Assembly (NCBI GenBank): GCA_014529385.2
Contig: CM043971.1
Location: 24,359,769-24,423,768 of the forward strand
Reading direction: 5' to 3'
DNA: 64,000 nt
Source of the DNA: Adiantum capillus-veneris
Taxonomy: Eukaryota; Streptophyta; Polypodiopsida; Polypodiales; Pteridaceae
Position numbers and translations under genes: made by a program. A model generated the notes under the pieces. That model made no database searches, had not been told where the DNA came from, and saw nothing but the letters and a program-made list of their open reading frames with translations. This document shows positions 9,185 to 25,129 of the stretch, piece by piece (positions within the stretch are counted from its first letter, which is position 1; every line of letters starts with the position of its first letter).

Positions 9185-10064
9185 GATCTATGTAATTACT
9201 TTCTTTCCCCCCTCTCTCTTGTTCCCACACACACTCATTCACACCCACACACACCCGCTCGACACAGCACACACAACTCAAGCCATACACACACACACAT
9301 CTGGCACGCATTTACGCACTCGAGTATACACACCCATACAAATAGTACACACACTCCCAACGCTTTTCATAAAAACATTCACGCACACACAATTACATAC
9401 ATCCACAAGCACACATGCCGACGGGCACGCACATATCTAAACACACACACACACATGCATATACGCACACACAAAAACAAACCGAATAATCAACATCGAT
9501 GCCAAAGAGAACAAAGACGGCCAGCTCACGCGCCGCCAACACCAAAACAAGAAGTGGCGCTGAAGGCGTGCCCCGGCCAGCACCGAGAGGAAGTGACACC
9601 TAGCATCTTGGCTTCTTGCAGCAACTACCAAATTTGGCAACCTTAAACCTCACACTGACCACCCGAACCATCAACAAAACCCTTGTAAATTCCCTAAACT
9701 CCACTCCTCCATAATAACCTAGCCAGTGGCTAATGGATTGTAAAAAAACTCTCCCCACCCCACTCTTTCATCTCTCTCTATCTCTACCTTCTCTCTCTCT
9801 CTCTCTCTATCTCTCTTACTAGAGAGGCATCTAGACCTTCTACGGGGACCAGTGGATAGTAGCAAGGACCCTTGGGTAAGGACCACCTCTCAAGACTATA
9901 TAAAGAGGCCTCTGCTAAGCAAAAAGGAGGAGACAAGTGAAGGAGGAATACACTAGCTCCATGCACTCTACATTGTAAGCACCACTAAGCACATAATGCA
10001 CCGCAAGCTAGAGAACTCATGGCATATTAGCATTGGCAACATCACCATTTTCCCCATTATCCAC
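8895..10064 (+). repeat. 5' LTR of E2, middle part
   Basis: Matches 21787-23036 (3' LTR of E2) in the same orientation and the reverse complement of the E3 LTR. Contains a CT tract (9000-9032), a TA tract (9150-9183) and a CA-rich stretch (9220-9475). The LTR head (TGACATCGGG-type start) is missing, so the 5' end of E2 was lost at the junction with E1. No gene is visible. Confidence 0.8.
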
Positions 10065-12717
10065 TGAGGCGGTCCGGGGCGGGCAACAAGAAGAGCAACC
10101 TCTAGACACCCTTCAAGGCTCCCGTGCTGCTCAATGGGGCTGGGGCACAACACAAACCAAAATAACAAACCCCCGGCCAAATCCCAACTACACAAGGGGC
10201 ACCGCCTAGTTTAAGAGCGAACTAGGACGCAAAAGAGGAGAATCGTTAGAGCAACCCACAAACAAGCAAGGAATTTACACTAACCCTAACACCAATGGAA
10301 CACTCTTACACACTAAAACACGATAGAGAGAGAGAGAGAGAGAGATAGTGCTCGGGCTGCTTTGAAATGTATCGGCAATGATCAAGCAAACACAACTATA
10401 TATTTAAGAAAGAGAGAGAAAGGGGAGGGGGTGCTTGTTGCATTAATACCTTCTTACAAATCTGTCATGACAAATCAAAGTGAAATTAGTATTTGTTCAA
10501 CATAGCTTGCGTAAATTTCACCACAACACATCACAAGAAAAGCCACCCCAATCACTGTCTTAAAGCCAGGGGAGTCCTCTCCACCCTGTCGCCCTCTTAC
10601 AGTATGTGGGATTTATGGCTAGATTGATGACAACACCAGAGACAAGCTATCAAGAACTTAACAAAAAACACCAAGACACTTACGCATCATTGTTGTCCAT
10701 TACTTCACGTTGGAAGGGAGACAAAATATCCAAGCTTAGTCCAAATCCACCCTCCTTGATTCAACAAATGTTGGGCTTACACTAGTAGGAGAAATGATAG
10801 ATTTCCTACTCTCAATTGAATGATCACTCTCTCTCTTACAATGGCATAGTGTTCCCTTGCTAATCCCCTATTACAACAAATGCACATGCATAAGACAATG
10901 AGCTTCCACTCAAGAGCTCCTTCTAGAGAGGTTGAGCTTGGCTTCTCAAGCTATAGCATAGTGCTCTTGCTTATGGCTCCCCCTTTTTGTGCTAGCTACA
11001 CCCTCCTTTTATAGCAATTTTGAAGGCTAGGGTTACTCCTCTAACCATGGTTGGGTTAGATTTTCATCAATTTATCTAATTTCTTTTGCTTGGAATTATC
11101 AAGAAGTTGGTGGGGAAAGAGAGAGGAGAGAAATGGAGGTGATAGGACTTTTCATAGTGGGTTAGTGTTAGTAGAGTTAGTATTAATTTACAAATGGAAT
11201 TGGATATTTACAATGGGAGTATCCATGTAGGATACAAATAAGGAAGAAAAACTCTTAAGAGGTAAGAAAAGGTGGATTTCTTACAAGGTTGATGCTCCAA
11301 GTGTCTTGAGTAGGGCCAATTTTGACGCTTGTTGACGGTCCACTAGCTTTGACGGTACATTTTTTCTCCACTCTTGACCTTCCTTGAGAGACAAGGTAAT
11401 TGAAGCTGAGTAATCAACCACCATGATGCTGTCTTTTAAGAGAAGAGGCTGAATTTTGTGGTTTTTTTATAGATATGGGTAATTTGGAAGAGGAAAAATG
11501 AGACTAGGTGGTCAATTTTGGAATGGAATTGTGTGTGGGAGGTATGAGTTCACCATGGTTTCTCTTATTCTTCAAGGTTGAGGAGAAGGTGAGTAGGGTG
11601 CAGAGAGGAGTGGTGAGAGAGGTGGGGATGATGAGTGGAGAAGTGTGTGTGAAAGAGGAAAATGATAAAGTGGAAGAGAGAGTGTGGCTGCATAGCATGG
11701 GAAAACTGGGGTCCACTAATAAAATCATAGCTCACAGCTCGTAGCTCAAAAAAATATGAAAAAATTTGAGGCAAAAGCTCAGCCCACGAGCTACAACTTT
11801 TGTTTGTATCACCTTTTCAAATTCGGAGAGCAAGTGAACTTTAAAAATTCAGCAAAACCGACCGTTTTTTTCCACTGCACAAGGTCCTTGTGGGGTCCTT
11901 CTTTGGATGATTCTTTTGAATGCCTCCAAGAGTGAGCCCTCCATAGTGCATGTATGCATGCCACCTACCTTTGACCTTATTTGGTAGGTCTATAATTGAA
12001 GATATTGTTGAGATCATGATATAAGTGAATAGTACAACTAAGAAAATCAAATATTGAGGGGTCTAAAAAATATGTACATGTCAAATATAAATAATAGAAG
12101 TGGGAAAAATATAAAGGGGTCAAAATAAATCTCTCTCATTATGAGGCTACCATAAAAAGATAAATATTTTTGGTGTTCTAATTTTTTAGAAAAAAAAACA
12201 AAATAGATGTAGGAAGGGAAAAATCACAATAGTGAAAAAATATACACATAAATAAAACTAGTTTTTTTGGATTTTTGTTGGGGTGGAGTTACACCAAATA
12301 TAAGAGAAGCTTACATGAAAATATTTCTATATGGAATAAAGAGTATGAAAAATGGTAAGAAAAAATTGTGGTAATGGTGAGGCAATGTACAGAGCATAAA
12401 TAGCACACACCTAAGTAGAAATATTTAAATAAATACCAAAATAATTATGAAAAAATCTTTTATTTAAGCCCTATATACAAAGAAATATTTACATACGCAT
12501 GGGCCATAATATACTTATATATATTTTTTATTTTTTTGGCTCAACTAGCCCAATGACTAGCTAATTGAGGGTTTTTTAAGAAGATATGGGAAAAGTCCCG
12601 TGACTCATGCACGCCTATGTACAGTGAAATGATAGGGATAGCCACAATGTTTGGGTGATTTTAGTAGGGTGAGGTAACTCACTGTGGCAATTACAAAGAG
12701 CCGAAAAACGGCTATCA
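10065..12717 (-). mobile_element. Solo LTR of the E1 family, 4-bp TSD
   Basis: Complete 2653-bp LTR. It starts TGAGGCGG and ends GGCTATCA on the plus strand, which is the reverse of the E1 LTR ends. It is flanked by CCAC at 10061-10064 and CCAC at 12718-12721. The uninterrupted target exists at 23031-23050 (ATTATCCACCACACCATGG), confirming insertion into the E2 LTR followed by LTR-LTR recombination. A GA tract lies near 10325. Small open frames inside it (for example near 11508-11744) recur in the E1 LTR but look non-coding. Confidence 0.92.
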
Positions 12718-13372
12718 CCACCACACCATGGTTGAGTTACTATTCACGATCACTCCATGCACATAAGGCAGTCACTACTTTCCCCACAAGGCAACATGAG
12801 CATGCTAGGATTGAATGCATCCACACCATACTACACCATGCACCATATGGCGCTCGCATTCCATCATGCATCCCTAGTTCCAAGAGCCAGATTTGTAACC
12901 ATCAAGACCACCATCTGTAACTATCATAATCGCCAATAAAAGTGTGCTATGTTGTCTTGATCTTTGGGGTCGATTCTCTGTTCTCCTTAGTTTTGTTTTC
13001 CTACATTCGCGGGATGTTTTGTCTCTTGTATCTCACTCTGCTTGCGCTCCATCACGTACGGCCTCTCCAATCAATCAGTATGCTCCATTCAGACCTTGCC
13101 ACATACCTCCCTCATACACACACTCCTAACTATTGACTAGGCATTTTCTACATATGGACGTTTGTTGTATCACCATTTCATGTCGGTTACCTAGAGGGTA
13201 TCTCACTTTTGGTACCCTGGGTCATGTATGTCTGCATCCTAGCCACACTTATGCTATGTGGTGCCCCCTCTCTACGTATAGGATTACTCCTACCTTGAGA
13301 TGATGCTTGGGGATGTTCAGGCTATGTGTGGTGTAGAGGCCACCCCATATGGAATGTCATTTTTGGCTATCA
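12718..13372 (+). repeat. 5' LTR of E2, 3' part
   Basis: Continues the E2 LTR after the solo LTR. It ends TTTTTGGCTATCA at 13372, six bases before the primer-binding site. Matches 30841-31361 and, in its last part, 31693-32092. The sequence CAATAAAAG near 12931 resembles a polyadenylation-type signal expected in the R region, but this is not proven. Confidence 0.8.
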
Positions 13373-13378
13373 TTTTCC

Positions 13379-13396
13379 TAGTGCCCCCACTGAGGA
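13379..13396 (+). other. Primer-binding site of E2
   Basis: TAGTGCCCCCACTGAGGA, identical to the E1 site except TAG for TGG at the start. It lies just downstream of the LTR end. The same sequence with the same substitution recurs at 31368-31385. Confidence 0.7.
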
Positions 13397-13439
13397 TCCT
13401 TTCATGAAACCCTCTAGTTTACAAGATTGAAACACTAAA

Positions 13440-13719
13440 CGTTTTTGGAAGGATAAATGGTTAGCAAGGTTCGCTAACTGGATGACCGAAGAAGAAGAGC
13501 TCCAAGCACAACTGGACGAACTCTACATCTTCATCGAAGCTCAAGTTCCAGGCATAACGGTAATCGATCTACATTGGGAAAGTCAACCAACACACCAAAC
13601 TTAGTGGATATACATAGGCCGGGTGCCAAGAAGAAGAAGGAGAAAGTCAAAACCATGTCCGCAACCTACAACCAACCCGCAACAACAAGATGGAGGGAGC
13701 TCTACACAATAGAGAATCA
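13440..13719 (+). pseudogene. E2 leader ORF between PBS and gag, broken
   Basis: Same reading frame as the open version at 31438: WLARFANWMTEEEELQAQLDE, an acidic helical stretch, then PRRRRRKSKP and a Gln/Pro tail. Here the ATG is AAG and a CAG codon has become TAG (about 13601). The natural stop follows QQQDGGSSTQ. Function unknown. The rest to gag (13720-14247) has no ORF. Confidence 0.5.
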
Positions 13720-14247
13720 ACACTATTCTACTTAGAGAATTGGGTAACTCAAGTCATTGAGTTAATTATCACAGTGAGTTTCCAAGTCGCACCTGATACT
13801 GCAGCATAGAAAACGGAAGCACATGCTCACGCTCTCACTAGAGAGACTAGGGATCTATTGAGCTTGTTTTAGGAAAGAACACCACCCTCTCCCACAAGCT
13901 TGGACAGTGACTAAGCACCTCTAAGCTTCACATGAATCAGTAAAACATACCTCAATACATATCACACATTCCAATACAAGTACGCTCAATCAAGGTAATA
14001 CTAGACTTGAAGGCTCACTACTAGCACGTCATCGACACCAAGCTGGGTGGGGAGCACTTCTTTGAGGTTCTACCATCAGATCATCCATTTGTCTTACCTT
14101 TGGTACAAGGCAATGTACCCTTTAAGATTTTAGTCTATCTTCTAGTATAAAGGGTATACACGCCTCCTTCTAAAGAAAAAGACAAAAAATAAAACGATTG
14201 CAAGCTAAGCAATGTGTCTTTCTAGATCTCTCTCTCTCTCAGTAATC

Positions 14248-15397
14248 ATGGCAAGTGTAGCATTTCCAACATTTAAAGGAAATGAGGGGGAGGATTTGGT
14301 AACAGATTTCCTAGATGACTTTGAAGTAGCATGTGTAGTAAGCAACAAAGATACAGATGAATTCCGGGTTAGAATCTTTATGCATCTCATGAAGCTAGAA
14401 GCTAGGTCATGGTACAACACACTTCCACAAGCAACTAAGGATGACTGGGAGCCCTTAAAAAATGCTTTTAAGAGGCACTTTGGGGGAGGTACCACTTCAG
14501 AGAAGATGTGGGACAAGTTGAGAGACTTGAAGCAGGAGGGTCTTTTAGAATATGCCACCTATGAGTCCAAATTTGTGGATTTGTGGGAACGGTGGGTTGA
14601 GTCACTGGCAAGAGGGGAAGCTGCACCCAATTTCCTCAAAAAGGACCGGTTCACACATGGCTGATGGCCGCTTCTCAAGGAGAAGGTGAAGGGTAGATTC
14701 TTGGCTACGTAGGAGTTAGCCATCAAGATTGCTCGCGTTAATGACAAGAAGCTGCGGATGAAAGCCAAATAAACCAAGTCAATAGAAGCAGGAACATCCA
14801 CGACAACCACCATCGGCTCTTGGGGTAATAAATGACCAACAAGATATGTTGGCCCATATTACTGAACAACTGGAGAATTTGTCTATCCACTTGATACAGC
14901 AAGGAAGGAAACAAGAAAGAGATCAAGACCCGAGAAGAGCACGACAAGAAAACAGGGAGTATCACTGCTACAACTGCAGACAAGATGGTCACGGTGTGTA
15001 CTACTGTCCGAAACGGCGACAAAACTATAATATAGGAGGTAGGAGGAACCAATTGTCACCCCCTAGAGAGAGAACACCCCCACCCCGAGCACCAGCCCCA
15101 CCAACACAAATTCTACGTCCACCGCAGGCACCACCACAAGCACCCATTCCACCTCTTCCATCCGAACCACCACCTGATTGCCCTATAAACATCATATTAA
15201 TGCTAGAAGAGAAAGGAAAGGCCATAGTAGTGGATCCACCCAGAGCAAAGGAGAGGGATAAGGGTAAGGAGAAGGTAACCTTTGTAGAACCATTTGAAGC
15301 CATGACTGTAAAGAGATCTAGGAGAGAGAAAGCTACACAAGCTGATGATGAGAGAAGCATGAAAGGAGAGACTAGCAAGAGGCCATCATGGCCATGA
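14248..15397 (+). pseudogene. gag: E2 gag, broken
   Basis: Starts MASVAFPTFKGNEGEDLV. The capsid-like part runs to LKKDRFTHG and is stopped by TGA at 14662-14664; E3 has TAA at the same codon. Further stops lie between 14710 and 14835. The frame reopens near 14846 with a zinc knuckle (CYNCRQDGHGVYYC), a Pro-rich segment (PPPRAPAPPTQ) and a basic tail. It ends at TGA 15395-15397, six codons before DFQLG, the same position as the gag-pol stop of E1. Confidence 0.85.
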
Positions 15398-18300
15398 CAA
15401 AAATTAGGCATCACTGACTTCCAGTTAGGGGAAAGCTCTAGGCCCTATGATCTAACATTGGATGTGGCAGAGCAAGGACCAAAGATTACATGGCCACAAC
15501 TGCTACATCTCACACCAAAGATAAGGCGGTAATGGTCCAATATGGTAGGTAAAAGGCGCTCCAAAGAAAAGGTAGCCGGAGCAATTTTGGGTTGCAACAT
15601 GGATGACATCCTTCCAATTGTCGACATCAACATAAAAGGTAAGAGGGTTGGAAACACCTACATTGATGGAGGTGCACAAATTTTTGTGATGAGTGAATCT
15701 ATGATGCTTTGGCTAGGGCTCGAGGTTGACAAGACTTCTCCATGCAAGGCAAAGATGGCAAACAACGCAAAAGTAAAATGTGCACGTGTGGTAAGTGTTG
15801 TGAAGATAAAATCTTTCAACACTGAGGTAGAAGTAGATGTTTTTGTAATTCCTACTAAGGGGGAGGGATATCCATTAATCTTGGGAAGGCCATGGTTGAT
15901 GGCCATGAATGCAAAACAGGACTGGGACACTGGCCTTCTACGCATGACTAGTAAGAAAGGGGAGACAATCTACTCAACATGAAGAGTGGCAATCAGAAGA
16001 AAATGGACCTAGAGACATCAGCAGATGAAACCACTAGTGAGTCTTCCACTTCTAAGGAGGAGACCAAATCCATCAATGAAAGCGGAAATTCCATTGATGT
16101 GATGGGCATCATCATGAAGGATCTACAAAGGGTAAGCACAACTGGCGGTCCGTCACTAGAAGGGAAAAGCAACGAAGAGGAAAGTAAATCACCTGGCCTA
16201 GGAGAAAGTAGGTTGAAGGGTATGTTGTCTAAGGAATTAACAATTGAGGAGAAAGATAAAAATTTTCAAATGTTGATGGGATTTCCTGAATTCTTCATTG
16301 GCAACTACAAAAGAATCACAGGTATTACAGTAGTGGAACATCATATTAAGTTGAAGGAAGGGGTAAAACCAATTGTGCAAAATCTACGACGACTGAGGTT
16401 CATACAAGAAAAGGCACTCCTGGCCGAGGTAGGGAAGCTACTAGAAACAAGGTTCATCTATCCTGTAGAAAAGTCAGAGTGGGTGTTGCTTGTAGTAGTG
16501 AGACCTAAAAAGAATGGTAAGTGGAGGGTCTGCGTTGACTACAAACGACTAAATACAGCTACAAAGAGAGACCACTTTTCTCTCCCTTTCTTGGATGAAA
16601 TTTTGAATGAAGTGGCGGGTTTTGAATGCTACACCGTGTGTGATGGTTATTTTGGGTACTTTCAAATACGCACAACCCTGGAAGATCCTCTTAAAACCAC
16701 TTTCATTATGCCATGGGGTTGTTTTTCATACAGAGTTATGCCATTTGGTATCACAAATGCACCTGCCACATTCCAAAGATATGTTACATATGTCTTTCAA
16801 CCGTTCTTTGGAATATCCATAAGAGTGTTCATTGATGATTTTTGTATATATATAGCCCTCACATTTCACACTTAGAAAAGGTAACTGAGGGTTTGTCAAG
16901 GTTGGTAAATGTGGATAAATGCCACATTGGGGAAAGTAGATTCATTTGGTTAGGCCATGAAATTTTAGCGAAAGGTATCAACGCCGATCCAAGTAAGGTG
17001 TCCGCACTCATAGCCCTACCTTCACCAACAACCGCACATCAACTGGTCTCTTTTTTACAAAAGGTGAGGTACTTGAGTAGATTCATACATCTACTATCAC
17101 GGCTTGTTCTCCCACTGCAACAACTCACTCAAAGATCAACTTTCACCTAGGACGAGGAGAGCAAATATCACTACAACAAGGTAAAGGAGGTCTTAGCCAT
17201 CCTACCAACTATCTCACCACCTAAGTGGGATGAAAAATTCTATGTCACCTCAAGTGTGGGTGATGACGCCTTGGGGGCTTTGCTACTCAAAAAGGATACA
17301 AAAACATCTTTCATGAGGCCAATTTACTTGTCCAGTCAAATGATGACAGCAATAGAGAAAGGATTCACCCATGTGGAACACCTAGTCCTAGCCCTTAGAT
17401 TTGCAACTAAAAAGTTCATGTCATATTTGTTGCCTAGGCAATTTGTAATTTTAACCATGGATGAGATGTTTCCCTATGTTGTACAACACATGGATGTTTC
17501 TGCTAGGATTACTAAATGGCTAGTTTGTCTGCACTAATTTGACTACACGGTACAAGTGGAAAGCATGACAAGGACAATCTTGGAGGGACTCATGACCTAC
17601 CAAAATTTTGAGAAGAAGGTGAAGCAATCTAAAGGGGAAGGAATTCAATCCCTTCTCAAGCCATTGATGGTACAAAGAGCACACTCTCTCTACTTTGATG
17701 GAGCCTACAAGCGAGCATCCGACAAAGCAGCTACAGGCATAGTGGTCTTTGATGACAAAGGTATCAAGGTATTTTCGCTTGGCCATTTGTTAGAATCACA
17801 TTCTAACAATGAAACTGAGTATGAAGCACTAATAAAGGGTTGACAATGGTGCTTCTCGCAAGTGGTAAAGCGCCTTAACATATTTGGGGATGCTCTACTT
17901 TTGGTAAGGCAAGTAAATGGAGAATGGACATGCAAGAATCCTAGCTTGAGGACTCACTTAAGCTCTGTAAAAACCTTGTTGGGTAAGTTTGAAGAAGTTC
18001 AATTACAGCATATCCCAAGGGATCAAAACCATGAAGTGGATTCCCTAGCAAGTGAAAGACTGCAAAAAGTGGTGGTTGGGGCTATAAAGCTAGAACTCCC
18101 TCTATTTCAAGGTAGTGACGCCTTACCTGACATCATGCATTTTTTGTAAACAAGGGAATGTCCACTAGATTTAACAAAAGGAAAGAAGCCATGGCTCACA
18201 TAGAAGGCCACAAGGTGACGGTTTGTATTGTAAGGGTAAGGACAAAATAATGAGGAAGGTCCCTCTCTCTAATCAAATTACAGAGGTAATTTCTAGTTGT

Positions 18301-19447
18301 CATGATGGTGTTTGTGGTGGTCACTTTTCCCTAGATATAACAAGTAGGAAAATTCTACAGGCCGGCTTTGTATGGCCTAGCCTCAACCATAATGTACACC
18401 ACTGGTGTAAGACTTGTAAGTTGTGTCAAAATGCCGACACTAGGTCACTCATGCCTGAACCATAGACACCTATACTTTCATATGGACCATTTAAAAAATG
18501 GGGTATAGATGCCATAGGACCATTCCCTAGGGCCAACTCAGGGAAGTTCTACATCATCATGGGAGTCGACTATATGACTAGATGGGTGGAAGCTACAGCC
18601 ACAACTAGGATCACAGTTGTAGAGGTAGTAAGGTTTTTCTACGAACACATATGGTGTAGGTTTGGCACACCATTAGAGATCATCTCTAATAGAGGGCCAG
18701 ATTTCAAAGTAGACTTGGTTGGGGAGTTAATGCAAAAACTTGGCATTACAAGGAGGCACTCCTCACCATATTACCCTCAATGTAATGGCCTAGTTGAGAA
18801 AGTGAATGGAATGGTTTGTAAAATTATCACCAAGCAGGTTAACAATCATCCTAGAGATTCGTATAAGTATCTACTCCTAGCTTTGTGGACCTACAGAACC
18901 TCATTCCGTACATCTTTGGGGTTCACCCCTTATCATTTGGTATTTGGCAAGGAGGAAATCCTGCCTATTGAGGTGCAACTACAAACTCTCAGAGTGATGG
19001 CAAGCCAACTTCAACGACCAAACATGCATTTGAGAGATCACATCCTCGACTTGAAAAGACTACAGTTGGACAAAGAAGAAGCAATCAATTATTATGCGGC
19101 ATAGGCAGAGCACAAATGACTTAGCTTTAACCAGAATCTTTGTTGCAAAGAATTAGAGAAAGGAATGTTGGTGCTTCGCTAAGACAAATTGTTTCGACAC
19201 ACACAAAGATAAGAAGCTCCTACTTCGATGGGAGGGCCCTTTCATCATCAGGAAAAAGTATGCCAATGGGAGTTACCAGCTTATGGAAGCTGATGGAAAA
19301 CTTCATAAAACCAGGGTAAATGGTTGGCGGCTCAAGCCTTATTTTCTTTGAGTTGATCAGGCTCCATCTATCGACATTCCTGATGAGGATACACCATCAA
19401 CCTCCACCTCCGACGATAATGATCAAACAAATGAGCTAGAGGTATGA
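15398..19447 (+). pseudogene. pol: E2 pol, broken
   Basis: Recognisable parts in order: protease (YIDGGAQIFVM near 15658, LILGRPWLM), a one-base deletion near 15975, RT (16300-17100; VCDGYF, FIDDF) with a frameshift after FIDDFCIY near 16850, a TAG after RSTFT at 17148-17150, the degenerate first RNase H (SSVGDDALGALLL), the second RNase H with FDGAYK intact (17695-18060), integrase HHCC (18290-18430), and the core with GIDAIGP, the second Asp region and VEKVNG (18500-18810). The C-terminal module includes RWEGPF and VNGWRLKPYF, then TGA, then an in-frame acidic tail to 19447. Confidence 0.85.
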
Positions 19448-19459
19448 ATGCCCCTAACC

Positions 19460-19475
19460 TTAGGGGGAGGGCTAA
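19460..19475 (+). other. Polypurine tract of E2
   Basis: TTAGGGGGAGGGCTAA, directly followed by TGACATCGGG, the LTR start. Same core as in E1 and E3. Confidence 0.8.
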
Positions 19476-19908
19476 TGACATCGGGTTAGCCGCACTGCCC
19501 TGTAACCCCGGCCTGAGAATTTAAAGTTCTCGGATCTCGAAGCCAAGAACTGCATGAATCAACCATTCGGGAATACGGAGGTAAAGAAAACCACAAAAAG
19601 GGTATTTTTTCCTTATTACCACTGTCACCAAACCCCGAAGGGCGCATAAAATATCAAGTACGTCTCTATGCCTATAGCGGGCCGCCGTATTTTTTTTAAA
19701 ATCTCTCTCTTTCTCTTTGATTATTTTTCCACACTCTCTCTCTCTTACGCCCCCTCTTGGCCTCACACATACCCCTTTCTCCCCTCTTGTTTTCTTCCCA
19801 CCGGCGGACCGTGTTCCCTCTCTCTCTCACTATCTTTTCCCCCCTCTCACTCACACACTCTCTCTCTCTCTCTTCCCCTCGGTGGAGGAACCCGCCATGC
19901 AGTAATAA

Positions 19909-20990
<1,082 letters not shown>

Positions 20991-21098
20991 GCTCATTTCA
21001 GCCATTTCTGAGCATCAAGAGTCACTTATGACCTCCACTCACACCACGTGACATGTTCATTTGGTCCCATAGGTTATATTTGACCTCCGAGGACGATA

Positions 21099-21519
<421 letters not shown>

Positions 21520-21655
21520 CCACCCCTTTGACCTGCCATACCCCCCCCCCCTCCTCGCTCGCTATCAGCCAGGAGATGGCTCGGGCCCCTCTTGCACTCT
21601 ATCTCTCTCGCGCTCTCTGGACCAGCCTGAGGGCGCGTAGCAAGAAACAGTCCGA

Positions 21656-21657
<2 letters not shown>

Positions 21658-21741
<84 letters not shown>

Positions 21742-21897
21742 CACACCCACACACCCCACTCCCTCACTTTCCCCCCTCGCCACCTCACCCCCGTCTCTAT
21801 CTCGCCCTCTGTGCTCAAGCCCGCTGCATCACCCTCTCTCTCGCGCGCTCTCTCGTAGGCCTGCGTAGGCGCAGGTAAAAAAATAGTCCTCTCTCTC

Positions 21898-21929
<32 letters not shown>

Positions 21930-22076
21930 ATAACACACATACGCATCCACACACACTCACCCCTCCCATCTCTCCCCGCGCTCATGTTCCCCTCCCATCC
22001 TCACTCTTGTTCTCTCTCTGTGTCACCATTGCCAGATCACAATAAAAAAACATAAATATATATATATATATATATA

Positions 22077-22145
<69 letters not shown>
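21658..22145. repeat. CT and TA microsatellites in the E2 LTR
   Basis: CT tract 21658-21738, CT tract 21890-21929, and a TA tract of about 90 bp at 22054-22145, separated by LTR sequence. The copy at 8895-10064 has the same order with shorter tracts. Confidence 0.95.
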
Positions 22146-22150
<5 letters not shown>

Positions 22151-22736
22151 CTTTCTTTCCCCCCTCTCTCTTGTTCCCATGCACACTCATTCACACCCAC
22201 ACACACCCACTCGACATAGCACACATAACTCAAGCCATACACACACACATCTGGCACGCATTTACGCACTCAAGTATACACACCCATACAAATAGTACAC
22301 ACACTCACAACGCTTTTCATAAAAACACTCATGCACACACAATCACATACATCCACAAGCCCACATGCCGATGCGCACGCTCATATCTAAACACATACAC
22401 ACATGCATATATGCATACACAAAAGAAAAACAAATAATCAACATCTATGCCAAAGAGAACAAAGACGGCCAGCTCATGCGCCGCCAACACCAAAACAAGA
22501 AGTGGTGCCGAAGGTGTGCCCCGGCGGCACTGAGAGGAAGTGACACCTAGCATCTTGGCTTCTCGCAGCAACTACCAGTTTTGGTAGCCTTAAACCTCAC
22601 ACTGACCACCCGAACCATCAACAAAACCCTTGTAAATTCCCTGAACTCCACTCCTCCCTAATAACCTAGCCAGTGGCTAATGGATTGTAAAAAAACTCTC
22701 CCCACCCCACTCTTTCCTCTCTCTCTATCTCTACCT

Positions 22737-22769
<33 letters not shown>

Positions 22770-23164
22770 TACTAGAGAGGCATCTAGACCTTCTACAGGG
22801 ACCAGTGGATATTAGCAAGGGCCATTGTGTAAGGACCACCTCTCAAGCTTATATAAAGAGGCCTCCGCTAAGCACAAAGGAGGAGACAAGTGAAGGAGGA
22901 ATACACTAGCTACATGCACTCTACATTGTAAGCACCACTAAGCATGTAATGCACCCCAAGCTAGAGAACTCATGGTATCATGTTGAGTTGCAAGCTTGGG
23001 CATCTTAGCATTGGCAACATCACCATTTTCCCCATTATCCACCACACCATGGTTGAGTTACTAGCCATGACCACTCCATTCACACAAGGCAGTCACTACT
23101 TCCCCCACAAGGCAACATGAGCATGCTAGGATTGAATGCATCCACACCATCCTACACCATGCAC

Positions 23165-25105
<1,941 letters not shown>

Positions 25106-25120
25106 TTAGCCCTCCCCATA
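25106..25120 (-). other. Polypurine tract of E3
   Basis: Minus strand TATGGGGAGGGCTAA followed by TGACATC. It matches the E2 tract apart from changes at the 5' end. Confidence 0.75.
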
Positions 25121-25129
25121 AGGCTAGGG

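Larger units (their letters stand above)
13379..19475 (+). mobile_element. E2: decayed Tat-like element, internal region
   Basis: Contains PBS, leader ORF, gag, pol and the polypurine tract TAGGGGGAGGGCTAA (19461-19475), followed by the 3' LTR start TGACATCGGG at 19476. Domain order is the same as E1, but many stops and at least two frameshifts make it non-autonomous. Several stops are shared with the inverted copy E3, so both descend from an already damaged copy or from one duplication event. Confidence 0.88.

Noticed and set aside
9077-9646. 189-codon His/Thr-rich frame
   Set aside because: Product of CA-rich LTR sequence; the matching 3' LTR region does not preserve it.
16842-17150. Separate gene in E2 with its own start
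   Set aside because: It is the RT continuation after a one-base frameshift, as alignment to E3 shows.
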